The position numbers and the translations under genes were made by a program. The notes beneath the pieces are model-generated. The model saw nothing but the letters and a program-made list of their open reading frames with translations, was not told the DNA's origin and made no database searches. Shown in pieces: positions 29,520 to 40,606 of a stretch of DNA of 57,517 nucleotides (within the stretch, counting starts at the first letter, position 1; the number at the start of each line of letters is the position of its first letter). Origin of the DNA: Pseudomonadota bacterium (GTDB lineage: Bacteria > Pseudomonadota > Gammaproteobacteria > Burkholderiales > SG8-39); the NCBI GenBank assembly GCA_025352885.1, contig JANXRZ010000208.1:1-57517 (forward strand). Direction: 5' to 3'.

Positions 29520-29548
29520 ACGTTAACCAGATGTTGCGCTGCGGTCAA
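29520..29548 (-). promoter_or_regulatory. Sigma-70-like promoter of ilvB
   Basis: Minus strand: -35 TTGACC (29548-29543), 17-nt spacer, -10 TAACGT (29525-29520). It would give a 5' leader of about 25 nt, too short for a leader peptide, in contrast to leuA. Confidence 0.5.
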
Positions 29549-29606
29549 GGCGCAGCGCAGCGCAGCCGAAAGTCTTCCGAGCGCGAGAGCGGTGCAGGGG
29601 CGCATT

Positions 29607-29615
29607 TGGTACCAT
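29607..29615 (+). promoter_or_regulatory. Candidate extended -10 promoter of the sigma-factor gene
   Basis: TGGTACCAT fits TG-n-TAnnnT, about 65 bp before the proposed CTG start. No clear -35 element. Confidence 0.35.
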
Positions 29616-29679
29616 CGCCGCGGAGCCCGCTCCCAGATTTTCGATTTTCATATACGCGGGCACACGAGACGGAGATCCC

Positions 29680-30252
29680 CTGGCCTCATCCAGCGAAATG
29701 TCGGCGTTCCTGGCCGGCGCTGAGCGACGCGCGTTCAAACAGGCGGTATTTGCGGTGCGCAACGAGGAATCGGCGCTCGATATCGTCCAGGACGCCATGC
29801 TCAAGCTGGCCGAGAAATACGGCGGAAAGCCTGCCGCCGAACTGCCGATGCTGTTCCAGCGCATCCTGCAGAACACAATCCGGGACTTTTACCGAAGGCA
29901 AAAGGTCAGGTCTCTCTGGGGGACGCTCCTTGGCTCCCTCGGATCCGCGCGCGATGGCGGCGATGACGATTACGACCCGTTGGAAACTTTGCGCGTCGAT
30001 CCCCGGTCGGAACATGAGGAGCCTCCTCCACAGCAACTAGAGCGAAAGCAACTTATTGAAATTATTGAGATTGAGGTCTCGAAACTGCCGGAACGTCAAC
30101 GCGAGGCGTTCCTGATGCGTTACTGGGAAGAGTTGGACGTCGCGGAAACCGCAAAATTGATGGGGTGCTCGGAAGGTAGCGTGAAAACGCATTGCTCCCG
30201 GGCCACTCATGCGTTGGCGGCCGCACTGCAGAAAAGGGGCATAACTCTTTGA
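29680..30252 (+). CDS. ECF-like RNA polymerase sigma factor (probable CTG start)
   Basis: A sigma-70-family factor with region 2 (ALDIVQDAMLKLAEKYGGKP near residues 27-50) and region 4 helix-turn-helix (LPERQREAFLMRYWEELDVA, then ETAKLMGCSEGSVKTHCSRA). The first ATG is at 29698, but it lacks a ribosome site. Six codons upstream a CTG (29680) follows GGAG by 5 nt and yields (L/M)ASSSEMSAFL, which lines up with the MASDKELSDFL-type start I know for betaproteobacterial homologues. I therefore propose CTG initiation, giving 190 residues; ATG 29698 gives 184. It leads a cluster with DUF3619, DUF3106 and RDD genes; DUF3619 spacing and single-span topology suggest an anti-sigma role. Confidence 0.85.
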   Translation: MASSSEMSAFLAGAERRAFKQAVFAVRNEESALDIVQDAMLKLAEKYGGKPAAELPMLFQRILQNTIRDFYRRQKVRSLWGTLLGSLGSARDGGDDDYDPLETLRVDPRSEHEEPPPQQLERKQLIEIIEIEVSKLPERQREAFLMRYWEELDVAETAKLMGCSEGSVKTHCSRATHALAAALQKRGITL

Positions 30253-30275
30253 CGTCATTGAAATCAGGGCAGCCA

Positions 30276-30650
30276 ATGAACGAGCCGCAATTTGCCAGCA
30301 AAGTAAAACTCCTCCTGAACGAGGGGACGGTGAAGACAGACACCCTTCATCGCCTGAAGCAGGCGCGCGCCGAGGCGTTGAAGCACCAGCGCGTTTCGCG
30401 TCCGGCCCCTGCCTTGGCCTGGGTGGAGTCCCTGGTTACCGACTTCGGCGGATTTACCGGCTTTTCGCTTCGGCTGGTGCTCCCCATGGCGGTGCTGGTG
30501 GGAGGCCTTGTCGCCATCAACGGCTGGCAGCAGAACCTGCGAGTGGCGGAAGTCGAGGAAATCGACGCCCTGCTACTGACCGACGACCTGCCCCTGGACG
30601 CATACCTGGACAAAGGGTTCGAGGCGTGGCTCAAGAAGCGGACGCCCTGA
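30276..30650 (+). CDS. DUF3619-family protein, possible membrane anti-sigma partner
   Basis: A 124-residue protein with one membrane helix (about residues 67-82, LRLVLPMAVLVGGLVAI). The N-terminal half (FASKVKLLLNEGTVKTDTLH, then RLKQARAEAL) would be cytoplasmic and the acidic tail (VEEIDALLLTDDLPLDAYLD) periplasmic. DUF3619 genes regularly follow this type of sigma factor in betaproteobacteria, so an anti-sigma function is a reasonable inference. It lies 23 bp after the sigma gene. Confidence 0.85.
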   Translation: MNEPQFASKVKLLLNEGTVKTDTLHRLKQARAEALKHQRVSRPAPALAWVESLVTDFGGFTGFSLRLVLPMAVLVGGLVAINGWQQNLRVAEVEEIDALLLTDDLPLDAYLDKGFEAWLKKRTP

Positions 30651-30652
30651 TC

Positions 30653-31216
30653 GTGGGCTTGACCGGCTCGGGTCGCCGGGACGTCGTATCGCGGCTCATC
30701 TTCGGGCTCCTGGTTTTCGTCTTCAGCTTCGCGGTCCAAGCCGCTGCCCCCAAGAAAAATCCCGCCTGGACGGACCTCACCGCGGAGCAGCAGCAGACGC
30801 TGCAACCGCTCGCGGGCGAATGGGGCTCAATGGACGCCCCGCGCAAGGTCAAGTGGCTTGGCATCGCCAAGCGCTATCCAGCAATGACCGAAGTCGAGCA
30901 GAAGCGCGTGCAGACGCGCATGTCCGATTGGGTAAAGCTGACCCCGGACCAGCGGAAAGAAGCCCGTGAGCGCTTTCGCAAGATCACCAAGCTGCCGCCA
31001 GGCAAGCGGGAGGTGGTCACGCAGCACTGGGAGGAGTACCAACAGCTTCCGGCTGACGTAAAGCGCAATCTCGCGGCCGAGACGAAAAAGAAAACCGAGA
31101 ACCTGGAGCCGCGAAGCCGCGCGAAGACTGCCCAGTCGAAGAAGCCGCCGGTCGTGGCCGAACCCCACGCCCCGACGCCGGCGATGTCCTCGGTCATCCC
31201 GACCTCCGCAAACTGA
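30653..31216 (+). CDS. DUF3106-family exported protein
   Basis: A 187-residue protein with a signal peptide (RLIFGLLVFVFSFAVQAAA) and a basic, helical DUF3106 body with repeated W-x-x-L/RY and LPPGKRE-type turns (WTDLTAEQQQTLQPLAGEW, VTQHWEEYQQLPADVKRNL), then a Pro/Lys-rich tail. Probably periplasmic; function unknown. I take GTG 30653, just after the DUF3619 stop; an overlapping GTG at 30626 is possible. Confidence 0.8.
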   Translation: MGLTGSGRRDVVSRLIFGLLVFVFSFAVQAAAPKKNPAWTDLTAEQQQTLQPLAGEWGSMDAPRKVKWLGIAKRYPAMTEVEQKRVQTRMSDWVKLTPDQRKEARERFRKITKLPPGKREVVTQHWEEYQQLPADVKRNLAAETKKKTENLEPRSRAKTAQSKKPPVVAEPHAPTPAMSSVIPTSAN

Positions 31217-31223
31217 TTTTTTG

Positions 31224-31730
31224 GTGACGGCCCCTGCGGCAGGCGGCGCACCAAGCATTACGCGCCGCATCCTGAGCATGCTGTATGAAGCCGCGTTGCT
31301 GTTTGCGGTCGCGTTCGTCGCGACGTGGCTGTTCCAGTTCGCAGCTGGCGGCGCGATCGTCACAGGCTGGCAGCGCACCGCCCTGCAGGCCTACTTGGCA
31401 GCAGTTTTCGCGGCTTACTTTCTCTGGTGCTGGCTCCGCGGTGGGCAAACACTGGCCATGAAAGCGTGGCGCATCCGGCTCGTTTCGCCGGGCAAGAGTC
31501 GGGTCTCTCCGCGGACCGCTCTTGCGCGCCTCGTCCTCGCTGCGCTGTTCGTGGGATCGTTCTGCGCTGCCCTGATCGCAGCTTTCGTGCACCGCAATCC
31601 GTGGATCGCGTTTGCAACGCTTGTTGCCTCCGGCACGGGGATCGGCTGGGCGCTCGTGGATCGGGAGCGCCAGTTCCTGCATGACCGCCTGGCCGGTACC
31701 CGGCTGGTCCTCGTGGGTGAAGACGGCTGA
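31224..31730 (+). CDS. RDD-family membrane protein
   Basis: A protein of about 168 residues with the RDD-domain pattern: ITRRILSMLYEAALL at the N-terminus, two to three membrane helices, and GGQTLAMKAWRIRLV near residue 75 with the typical xGQTxGxxxxxIR motif, ending HDRLAGTRLVLV. Role unknown, possibly transport. Start GTG 31224 or TTG 31221. It completes the sigma/DUF3619/DUF3106/RDD cluster and converges on lptG. Confidence 0.85.
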   Translation: MTAPAAGGAPSITRRILSMLYEAALLFAVAFVATWLFQFAAGGAIVTGWQRTALQAYLAAVFAAYFLWCWLRGGQTLAMKAWRIRLVSPGKSRVSPRTALARLVLAALFVGSFCAALIAAFVHRNPWIAFATLVASGTGIGWALVDRERQFLHDRLAGTRLVLVGEDG

Positions 31731-31737
31731 CTGGCGC

Positions 31738-32817
31738 CTACCGCCGTTCGACCCACCACATCATCAGCACAGCGGCGCCCAAAAATGCAACGCTCGGAAG
31801 GACCGCAGAAGTAAAGGGCGTCCAGTTCTGCAACAGGCCGATATGCGAGAACAGGCTGTTAAGCATATGGAAAACGATCCCGAGCATGATGCCCAAGAAG
31901 ACTTTCACGCCGACCAGGCCGGCCCGCACGTGCATGTACGCGAACGGCAAGGCCAGCGCCATCATGACCAGGGTTGCGATCGGATAGACCAGCTTCTTCC
32001 ACATGGCGATCTCGTATCGCTCGGTTTTCTGGCGGTTGCCGGCGAGATGCTCCGTGTATTTGTACAGCCGCCACGCGGACATGCGCTCGGGCGCGACGAT
32101 GAGCACGTTCAGCAATTCAGGGGTCAGCGCGGTTCTCCAGTCGAACTGGTCGAGCTTTTCGATGCGCGGGCCTGCTTCGGTCATGCGTGTCTGCGCCACA
32201 CCGTAAAGCCTCCAGACACCGCCCCCCCGGTACTCCCCGCGGTCCGCTGACCGGGCAATGTCGAGCTTGGAATCGGCGTTGAACTCGTAGATGCGCACGC
32301 CGGTCAGGGCGTTGTCCCGTCGTGCCTCTCGCACGTTGATGAACGAGCGCTCGTCCTTGAACCAGAGTCCGGACTTGAGCTCCTGGCCGATCAGCGAACT
32401 CTTCGCGCGCAGCTTCAATGTCTGCGCCGCCTGTTCCGCAATCGGCGCGATCCACTCTCCCAGCACGAATGTGACAACGACAAACGCCAGCCCGATTTTC
32501 ACGAGGATCCTGCCGGCATCTGACGGCGAGAATCCCGCGGCCCTCATAACGGTGTATTCGGAGTTGCTGGCAAGGTACGCAAGGACGTAGAGCGTGCCTA
32601 TGAGGACCACGACCGGGAACAACTCATAGGCGTGGGCGGGCACCGACAGGGCCACGAAGGTCAGGATTTCGCGCAGGTGGTAGTTGCCCACGTCCAGTTC
32701 GGCCAACTCGTTGACCAGGTCGAAGAACGCAAACAGCGCTAGAAAACCCGCGAGCACGAATCCGACGGCCGCATAAATCTGCCTCGCCAGGTACCGCTCG
32801 AGCGTCCTTGCCCTCAT
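31738..32817 (-). CDS. lptG: LPS export ABC transporter permease LptG
   Basis: A 359-residue inner-membrane permease of the YjgP/YjgQ family. With LptF and the LptB ATPase it extracts lipopolysaccharide from the inner membrane. It has three N-terminal helices, a large periplasmic jellyroll domain (about residues 130-250) and three C-terminal helices (MMALALPFAYMHVRAGLVGV, GIMLGIVFHMLNSLFSHIG). ATG 32817 overlaps the lptF stop by 4 nt; a longer start at 32895 would lie inside lptF and is rejected. Confidence 0.95.
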   Translation of the reverse strand: MRARTLERYLARQIYAAVGFVLAGFLALFAFFDLVNELAELDVGNYHLREILTFVALSVPAHAYELFPVVVLIGTLYVLAYLASNSEYTVMRAAGFSPSDAGRILVKIGLAFVVVTFVLGEWIAPIAEQAAQTLKLRAKSSLIGQELKSGLWFKDERSFINVREARRDNALTGVRIYEFNADSKLDIARSADRGEYRGGGVWRLYGVAQTRMTEAGPRIEKLDQFDWRTALTPELLNVLIVAPERMSAWRLYKYTEHLAGNRQKTERYEIAMWKKLVYPIATLVMMALALPFAYMHVRAGLVGVKVFLGIMLGIVFHMLNSLFSHIGLLQNWTPFTSAVLPSVAFLGAAVLMMWWVERR

Positions 32818-33884
32818 CCGCGCGGCCCGAGCACGCCCATGCGGCGCGCGAACAGTAAACCAAGCACAGTGAGCATCACTGCATGCACCAGCCACAGGCC
32901 CACGCCGAACGCGAGCTGGCCCTGTGCGACCCGCGCCTGGCTCAACGTGAGCAGGTTGGAATACACCATGTAGGCAAGAAGCGCGAAAAGCAGGTTGAGC
33001 GAGCGCCCCGCCCGCGGATTCACGAAACTCATAGGGATCGCGAGCAGCGCCAGGATGAGAGCGGAGATGGGCACCCCCAGGCGCCAGACCAGTTCGCCCA
33101 GATTGACATTTGTCGGCGCGCTGAAAAGCGCCCGGGTCGAACGGCTCTTTTGCGTCTCATTCGGCGTGCCGCCTTCCTTTGCGTCGATGCGCGTTTCATA
33201 GCGCGCGAATTCCATCACCCGGAATTCCGCCTCGCCGGGATTGCCCTCATAGCGCCTGCCATTGAGCAGCACGAGGAAGCGGTCGCCGTTCGGAGCACGT
33301 TCTACGTAGCCCTTGTCGCTCATCATGATCCCGGTCTTTTTTTGCTGGATCGAATTCACGAAGACGTTCTGAACCGTCATCGAATCGCCCGAGACAGACT
33401 CCACGAAGAAGACCCGGTCGCGGCTGCTCGATTCGCCGAACACTCCGGGACTCACTCGCGAAATTTCGTCGCGGTTCTCCATGCCGACGCGATATTCCTC
33501 GCTCTTCTGCACCGCCCACGGGGAGATGAAAAGCGACAGCGCTGCGATCACCAGCACGAGCGGGGCGGCGAACATCATCACCGGCTTGATCCATGCCGCG
33601 ACAGAGAGGCCCGAGTTGAACCAGATCACCATTTCAGAATCACGGTAGCTGCGCGTGAGCGTGAGGAGAATCGTGATGAACAGCGTGAGCGACAAGAGGA
33701 TGGGCAGCGCGTTGATGGTGAAGAAGCCGAGGAACGCGACAACCGCATCGGAGGGCAGCTTGCCGCCCGCGGCCTGGCCGAGCAGCCGGATGAGCCGCAC
33801 CGTAAGCGCGATCAGGAACAGCGTCATGAAGACTGCGCCTGCAAGTCCTGCGAATTCGCGAAGCAGCGCGCGGTGGAAAATCAT
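32814..33884 (-). CDS. lptF: LPS export ABC transporter permease LptF
   Basis: A 356-residue LptF: MIFHRALLREFAGLAGAVFM start, three helices, the periplasmic domain including FGESSSRDRVFFVESVSGDS near residue 150, and C-terminal helices with ALLAIPMSFVNPRAGRSLNL. ATG 33884 is chosen because the family begins MIFxRALxRE; 22 extra residues from ATG 33950 look non-native. Divergent from pepA, the usual betaproteobacterial arrangement. Confidence 0.94.
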   Translation of the reverse strand: MIFHRALLREFAGLAGAVFMTLFLIALTVRLIRLLGQAAGGKLPSDAVVAFLGFFTINALPILLSLTLFITILLTLTRSYRDSEMVIWFNSGLSVAAWIKPVMMFAAPLVLVIAALSLFISPWAVQKSEEYRVGMENRDEISRVSPGVFGESSSRDRVFFVESVSGDSMTVQNVFVNSIQQKKTGIMMSDKGYVERAPNGDRFLVLLNGRRYEGNPGEAEFRVMEFARYETRIDAKEGGTPNETQKSRSTRALFSAPTNVNLGELVWRLGVPISALILALLAIPMSFVNPRAGRSLNLLFALLAYMVYSNLLTLSQARVAQGQLAFGVGLWLVHAVMLTVLGLLFARRMGVLGPRG

Positions 33885-33986
33885 TGCGTGTCGGGGGGGC
33901 GCGTGGCTCGCTGCTGGACTGGACGCTGTATCCGGCGCAGCGAAAATCATGCGAAGATTCGCGCTGGCAGGAACAAGGAAACTGCA

Positions 33987-35486
33987 ATGGAATTTAGCAT
34001 AAAAGCCCTCAGCCCCGAGAAGAAAAAGACCGGCTGCATGGTGGTCGGTGTCTGGCAGGGAGGCTCATTAACGCGCGGGGCGCAGCTTGCGGACAAGGCA
34101 AGCGGCGGGCAGGTATCCGCGGTGCTCAAGCAGGGCGATTTGTCGGGTCGCAGCGGCTCCTCGCTGTTGCTGCACCGCCCGTCGGGCCTCGCCGCCGACC
34201 GCCTCCTGCTCGTTGGTCTCGGCGAACAAAAGAAGTTCGGCGAGACTGCTTTCAAGGATGCGATCCGCTCTGCCTCCAACGCGCTTAAAAACCTTGGTGC
34301 CAAAGATGCAACGCTCGCCCTGACGGACCTCGAGGTCCCCGGACGAGACTTGGCGTGGAACGTGCGGCATGCCGTTACGGGGCTGCGCGAAGTGCTTTAC
34401 CGGTTCGACATTCTCAAGACGGGCAAGAAGCTCCCGGTCCCTGCACTGGCAGCTGTCACGTTGGCCGTCGTTGGCGGTGCGTCGCTCAAACCGGCAGAGC
34501 GCGCGCTCGAGGAAGCTGTTGCGACAGCCGACGGGATCGACTTTGCCAAGACACTCGGCAACCTGCCGCCGAACATCTGCACGCCCGCCTACCTTGCAGA
34601 CGAAGCGAAGAAGCTCGCGCGCGAATTCAAACTGGGCATCGAGGTGCTCGAGCAGCGCGACATGGAAAAGCTCGGCATGGGCGCGCTGCTGGCGGTGTCG
34701 AGCGGGTCGCGCCAGCCGCCCAAGCTCATCGTGCTCAAGTACCTCGGGGGCGCGAAGAAGCAGAAGCCGATCGTGTACGTCGGCAAGGGCATCACTTTCG
34801 ATACCGGCGGAATCTCGCTCAAGCCCGGCGGCGAAATGGACGAAATGAAATTCGACATGTCCGGCGCCGGCAGCGTACTGGGAACCATGCGGGCCCTCGC
34901 CGGGATGCGCGCGCCGGTCAATGCGATCGGGCTCATCCCGGCTGCTGAGAACATGCCCGGCGGCAATGCAACGCGTCCCGGCGACATCGTGACGACGCTC
35001 TCAGGCCAGACAGTGGAAATCCTGAACACCGACGCCGAGGGCCGGCTCGTCCTCTGCGATGCTTTGACCTATGCCGAGCGCTTCGAGCCTGACGTGGTGA
35101 TCGACATCGCAACTCTGACCGGAGCCTGCGTAGTCGCGCTGGGTCACGTGGCAAGCGGCCTTTTTTCAAACGACGAGAATCTCGCCGGCGAAATCGGCGC
35201 GGCTGCAGATGATGCATGGGACCGCGTTTGGCGCCTTCCGCTCTGGGACGATTACCAGGAACAGTTGCGCTCGAACTTCGCCGACATGGCCAACATCGGC
35301 GGGCGGCCCGGCGGCAGCATCACGGCGGCCTGCTACCTCTCGCGCTTTACCAAGAAAATGCGCTGGGCTCACCTGGATGTAGCAGGCACGGCATGGAAGA
35401 GTGGGCGGGAAAAAGGGTCCACCGGCCGTCCTGTGCCGCTGCTGGTCCGCTTTGCGCTCAGGCGCGCCGGGCTCAAGCCCCGTTGA
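33987..35486 (+). CDS. pepA: Leucyl aminopeptidase
   Basis: A 499-residue M17 cytosol aminopeptidase. Metal and active-site segments are GKGITFDTGGISLKPGGEMD near residue 270, AAENMPGGNATRPGDI near 322 and the signature NTDAEGRLVL near 346. It removes N-terminal residues, and PepA also serves as a DNA-binding protein in some species. AAGGAA lies 7 nt before ATG 33987. A much longer upstream frame is antisense to lptF and rejected. holC starts in the stop codon. Confidence 0.96.
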   Translation: MEFSIKALSPEKKKTGCMVVGVWQGGSLTRGAQLADKASGGQVSAVLKQGDLSGRSGSSLLLHRPSGLAADRLLLVGLGEQKKFGETAFKDAIRSASNALKNLGAKDATLALTDLEVPGRDLAWNVRHAVTGLREVLYRFDILKTGKKLPVPALAAVTLAVVGGASLKPAERALEEAVATADGIDFAKTLGNLPPNICTPAYLADEAKKLAREFKLGIEVLEQRDMEKLGMGALLAVSSGSRQPPKLIVLKYLGGAKKQKPIVYVGKGITFDTGGISLKPGGEMDEMKFDMSGAGSVLGTMRALAGMRAPVNAIGLIPAAENMPGGNATRPGDIVTTLSGQTVEILNTDAEGRLVLCDALTYAERFEPDVVIDIATLTGACVVALGHVASGLFSNDENLAGEIGAAADDAWDRVWRLPLWDDYQEQLRSNFADMANIGGRPGGSITAACYLSRFTKKMRWAHLDVAGTAWKSGREKGSTGRPVPLLVRFALRRAGLKPR

Positions 35487-35905
35487 CCACGATCGACTTT
35501 TACTTCAATGCCGACGACCGGCTGCAGGTCGCCTGCCGGCTTGCGGCAAAAGCCTACGCGCAAAAGAAACGGTTGTTGATCTTCGCCCCGGGCGAGAGCT
35601 TCCGGAGGATCGATTCGATGCTCTGGACCCTGCAGCCGCTGTCGTTCGTTCCCCATTGCGCCGCCCGCGATCCGCTGGCTGACCGCACGCCGGTGCTGAT
35701 CGCGAACGATTCGTCGGATCCGCCGGACTGCGAGATTCTCCTCAACCTCGACCGGGAGTGCCCGCCCTTCTTCGAGCGCTATGCACGCCTTCTCGAAATC
35801 GTAGGGCAGGACGATGCGGACCGGCAGCAGGGACGCAGCCGGTTCAAGTTCTACAAGGAACGAGGCTATGCCCTCGGAAGCCACGACCTCGCCGGCCGCG
35901 CCTGA
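35483..35905 (+). CDS. holC: DNA polymerase III chi subunit
   Basis: A 140-residue HolC that links the clamp loader to SSB. Typical features are TTIDFYFNADDRLQVACRLA at the N-terminus, KRLLIFAPGESFRRIDSMLW near residue 30 and FKFYKERGYALGSHDL at the end. It starts at TTG overlapping the pepA stop (TTGA). The pepA-holC-valS order is conserved in proteobacteria. Confidence 0.92.
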   Translation: MTTIDFYFNADDRLQVACRLAAKAYAQKKRLLIFAPGESFRRIDSMLWTLQPLSFVPHCAARDPLADRTPVLIANDSSDPPDCEILLNLDRECPPFFERYARLLEIVGQDDADRQQGRSRFKFYKERGYALGSHDLAGRA

Positions 35906-36302
35906 ATTGGAAGAATCCGACCCCCTCGTCGAGCGCATCGATGCACTGCTGAAACGCCATCAGCAACCGCCCCCCTCGCCCAGCGTGGTCGATGCGCCGG
36001 AGCGTCTTGTCGACGTGCCGCCCCCCGATATCGACGACGACATCCCGGTGCTCACCGAGATCGTCGATCTGCCCGGCCGTGCCGCGCAGCCGGCGGCGAT
36101 CGAGCCGCTGTCGATCGAATCGCTCCTGGCCGAACTGGACGAAGCGCTCTCAATGCGCCTGAACCGCGCTCTCGGCAACCTGCTCGAGCAGTCGCTCGAC
36201 GGCCTGAGGGCCGAACTCTCGTCAAGCGTCCGAAGCCTGGTGCGAGAAGCGGTGGAAAAAGCACTGGCGGACGACTTACGGAAGCGAAACCGCCTGCCCT
36301 GA
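35868..36302 (+). CDS. Hypothetical acidic protein between holC and valS (DUF2486-like)
   Basis: A 144-residue protein, overlapping holC by 38 nt. It has a Pro-rich acidic N-terminal half with DDDIPVLTEIVDLPG near residue 62 and a helical C-terminus (LLAELDEALSMRLNRALGNL, LRAELSSSVRSLVREAVEKA) that looks coiled. The IPVLTEIV motif plus helical tail recalls the betaproteobacterial DUF2486 group; the assignment is tentative and the function unknown. Confidence 0.75.
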   Translation: MPSEATTSPAAPELEESDPLVERIDALLKRHQQPPPSPSVVDAPERLVDVPPPDIDDDIPVLTEIVDLPGRAAQPAAIEPLSIESLLAELDEALSMRLNRALGNLLEQSLDGLRAELSSSVRSLVREAVEKALADDLRKRNRLP

Positions 36303-36333
36303 TCGCTTGGCGCGGAGGGCCGATTGTCGCGGT

Positions 36334-36342
36334 TGGTATAAT
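36334..36342 (+). promoter_or_regulatory. Extended -10 promoter before valS
   Basis: TGGTATAAT is a perfect TG-n-TATAAT extended -10, 47 bp before the valS ATG. No -35 at correct spacing. Confidence 0.6.
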
Positions 36343-36389
36343 CCGCAACTTCGCGCACCCACCGCGCATCCTGACGCTATCCGCCCTTA

Positions 36390-39212
<2,823 letters not shown>

Positions 39213-39260
39213 TCGCCCGGCTGCGCGGCACGCGATGATCTTCGAGCCGCGGGCGACGCA

Positions 39261-40526
39261 ATGATCCCCTCCCTACGCGCGTTCCGGCACCGCAGTTTCA
39301 GGCTCTTCATGTTCGGGCAGGGCGTGTCCCAGATCGGGACATGGCTCCAGCTGATTGCCACGAGCTGGCTCATCTACAAGCTGTCGAACTCGGCCTTCCT
39401 CCTCGGGCTGGCGACGTTCGCGCTGCAGATCCCGTTTCTCGTCCTCTCCCCCGTCGCCGCCGTCTGGATCGACCAGCTCTCCAAGCGCAAGGTCCTGTTC
39501 TTTACCCAATCGATCGCGCTCTGCCAGGCCACCACCATGTTTGCCCTCGTGGCCTCCGGGCACATCGAAGCGTGGCACCTGGTGGCAGGCAATCTCGTGC
39601 TGGGCCTCGTGAATTCATTCGACGGACCCAGTCGGCAGTCGTTCCTGATCGAGATGGTGGAGGGCAAGGAGGACCTGCCCAATGCGATCGCGATGCAGTC
39701 GACCATCATGAACGGCGCCCGGTTCATCGGCCCCATGATCGGGGGCGCTGTAATCGCCGCCCTTGGGGAAACCTGGGGCTTCGGCCTCAATGCCGTGTCG
39801 TATCTCGCAGTGCTCGGCGCCCTGGTGGCCATCCGGGTGAAGCCGAGGGTGCCCGAGAGGGCGAATGAAGCGTGGCTCACGCAATTCACGGCTGGCTTTC
39901 GCTGGACGCTCGGTTTCCTGCCGACGCGGTGCGCCCTCATGTTGCTCGCGCTGACCAGCTTCGCAACGCAGCCTTACCAGTCGCTCATGCCCTACTTCGT
40001 GAAGGCGGTCTATCTCGGCGACTCGAACACGCTGGGCATCCTCCTGAGCGCAGCCGGCTTTGGCGCGGTGAGTGGCATGGTGTACCTCGCAGGCCGGCCC
40101 ACCGTGCGCGGCCTGTTTTCCCTGCTGCCGGTTGCCGTGGGCGTCGCAGGGGCGGCGCTCGTCGCCTTTTCGTTCTGCACCCGGCTGTGGCTGGCGATTC
40201 CGCTAGTCTATCTCATCGGCGCCGGCATCATGCTGACCGCGGCTTCGACCAACACGATCCTGCAGTCCATCGTGGAGGACAGGTTGCGCGCAAGGGTGGC
40301 GGCCATCTACATCATGTCGTTCCTGGGCTTGAGCCCGCTCGGGGCCCTCGCGGCCGGCTGGCTCTCCCAGTATGTCGGCCCCCCAGCGACGCTGGGTCTG
40401 GGCGGCGGACTGGCAATCGTTGGCGCGATCCTCTATGCCCGGCAGCTACCCGCGATCCGGACCGCCATTCGACCTGTATACGAGAAGCTCGGCATCCTCG
40501 AGTTGCCATTGGCCCAAGGAAAGTAG
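39261..40526 (+). CDS. MFS transporter of the MFS_3 (EntS-like) family
   Basis: A 421-residue major facilitator with about 12 membrane helices. The N-terminus (LRAFRHRSFRLFMFGQGVSQ, then IGTWLQLIATSWLIYKL) and the DGPSRQSFLIEMVEGKEDLP loop near residue 120 are typical of the MFS_3 branch, which exports siderophores and other small molecules. The substrate is unknown. A dispersed 69-nt element starts 8 bp after the stop. Confidence 0.88.
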   Translation: MIPSLRAFRHRSFRLFMFGQGVSQIGTWLQLIATSWLIYKLSNSAFLLGLATFALQIPFLVLSPVAAVWIDQLSKRKVLFFTQSIALCQATTMFALVASGHIEAWHLVAGNLVLGLVNSFDGPSRQSFLIEMVEGKEDLPNAIAMQSTIMNGARFIGPMIGGAVIAALGETWGFGLNAVSYLAVLGALVAIRVKPRVPERANEAWLTQFTAGFRWTLGFLPTRCALMLLALTSFATQPYQSLMPYFVKAVYLGDSNTLGILLSAAGFGAVSGMVYLAGRPTVRGLFSLLPVAVGVAGAALVAFSFCTRLWLAIPLVYLIGAGIMLTAASTNTILQSIVEDRLRARVAAIYIMSFLGLSPLGALAAGWLSQYVGPPATLGLGGGLAIVGAILYARQLPAIRTAIRPVYEKLGILELPLAQGK

Positions 40527-40534
40527 ATATACCG

Positions 40535-40603
40535 TTATTGATATACGAACTGGCTGGACTGCCGCATGCTCAGCCAGTCTATCGAAACGAAAGTTGAGGA
40601 TTC
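40535..40603. repeat. Dispersed intergenic element, copy B (69 nt), with hairpin
   Basis: Ungapped partner of 7996-8064 (46/69 identities by eye). This copy contains the stem ACTGGCTG/CAGCCAGT (40549-40556 with 40571-40578, loop of 14 nt), which could end transcription of both convergent neighbours. The stem is not conserved in copy A. Confidence 0.6.
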
Positions 40604-40606
40604 CCC

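Noticed and set aside
32883..33986. Upstream extension of pepA
   Set aside because: It is antisense to lptF; ATG 33987 has a ribosome site and matches the family start.
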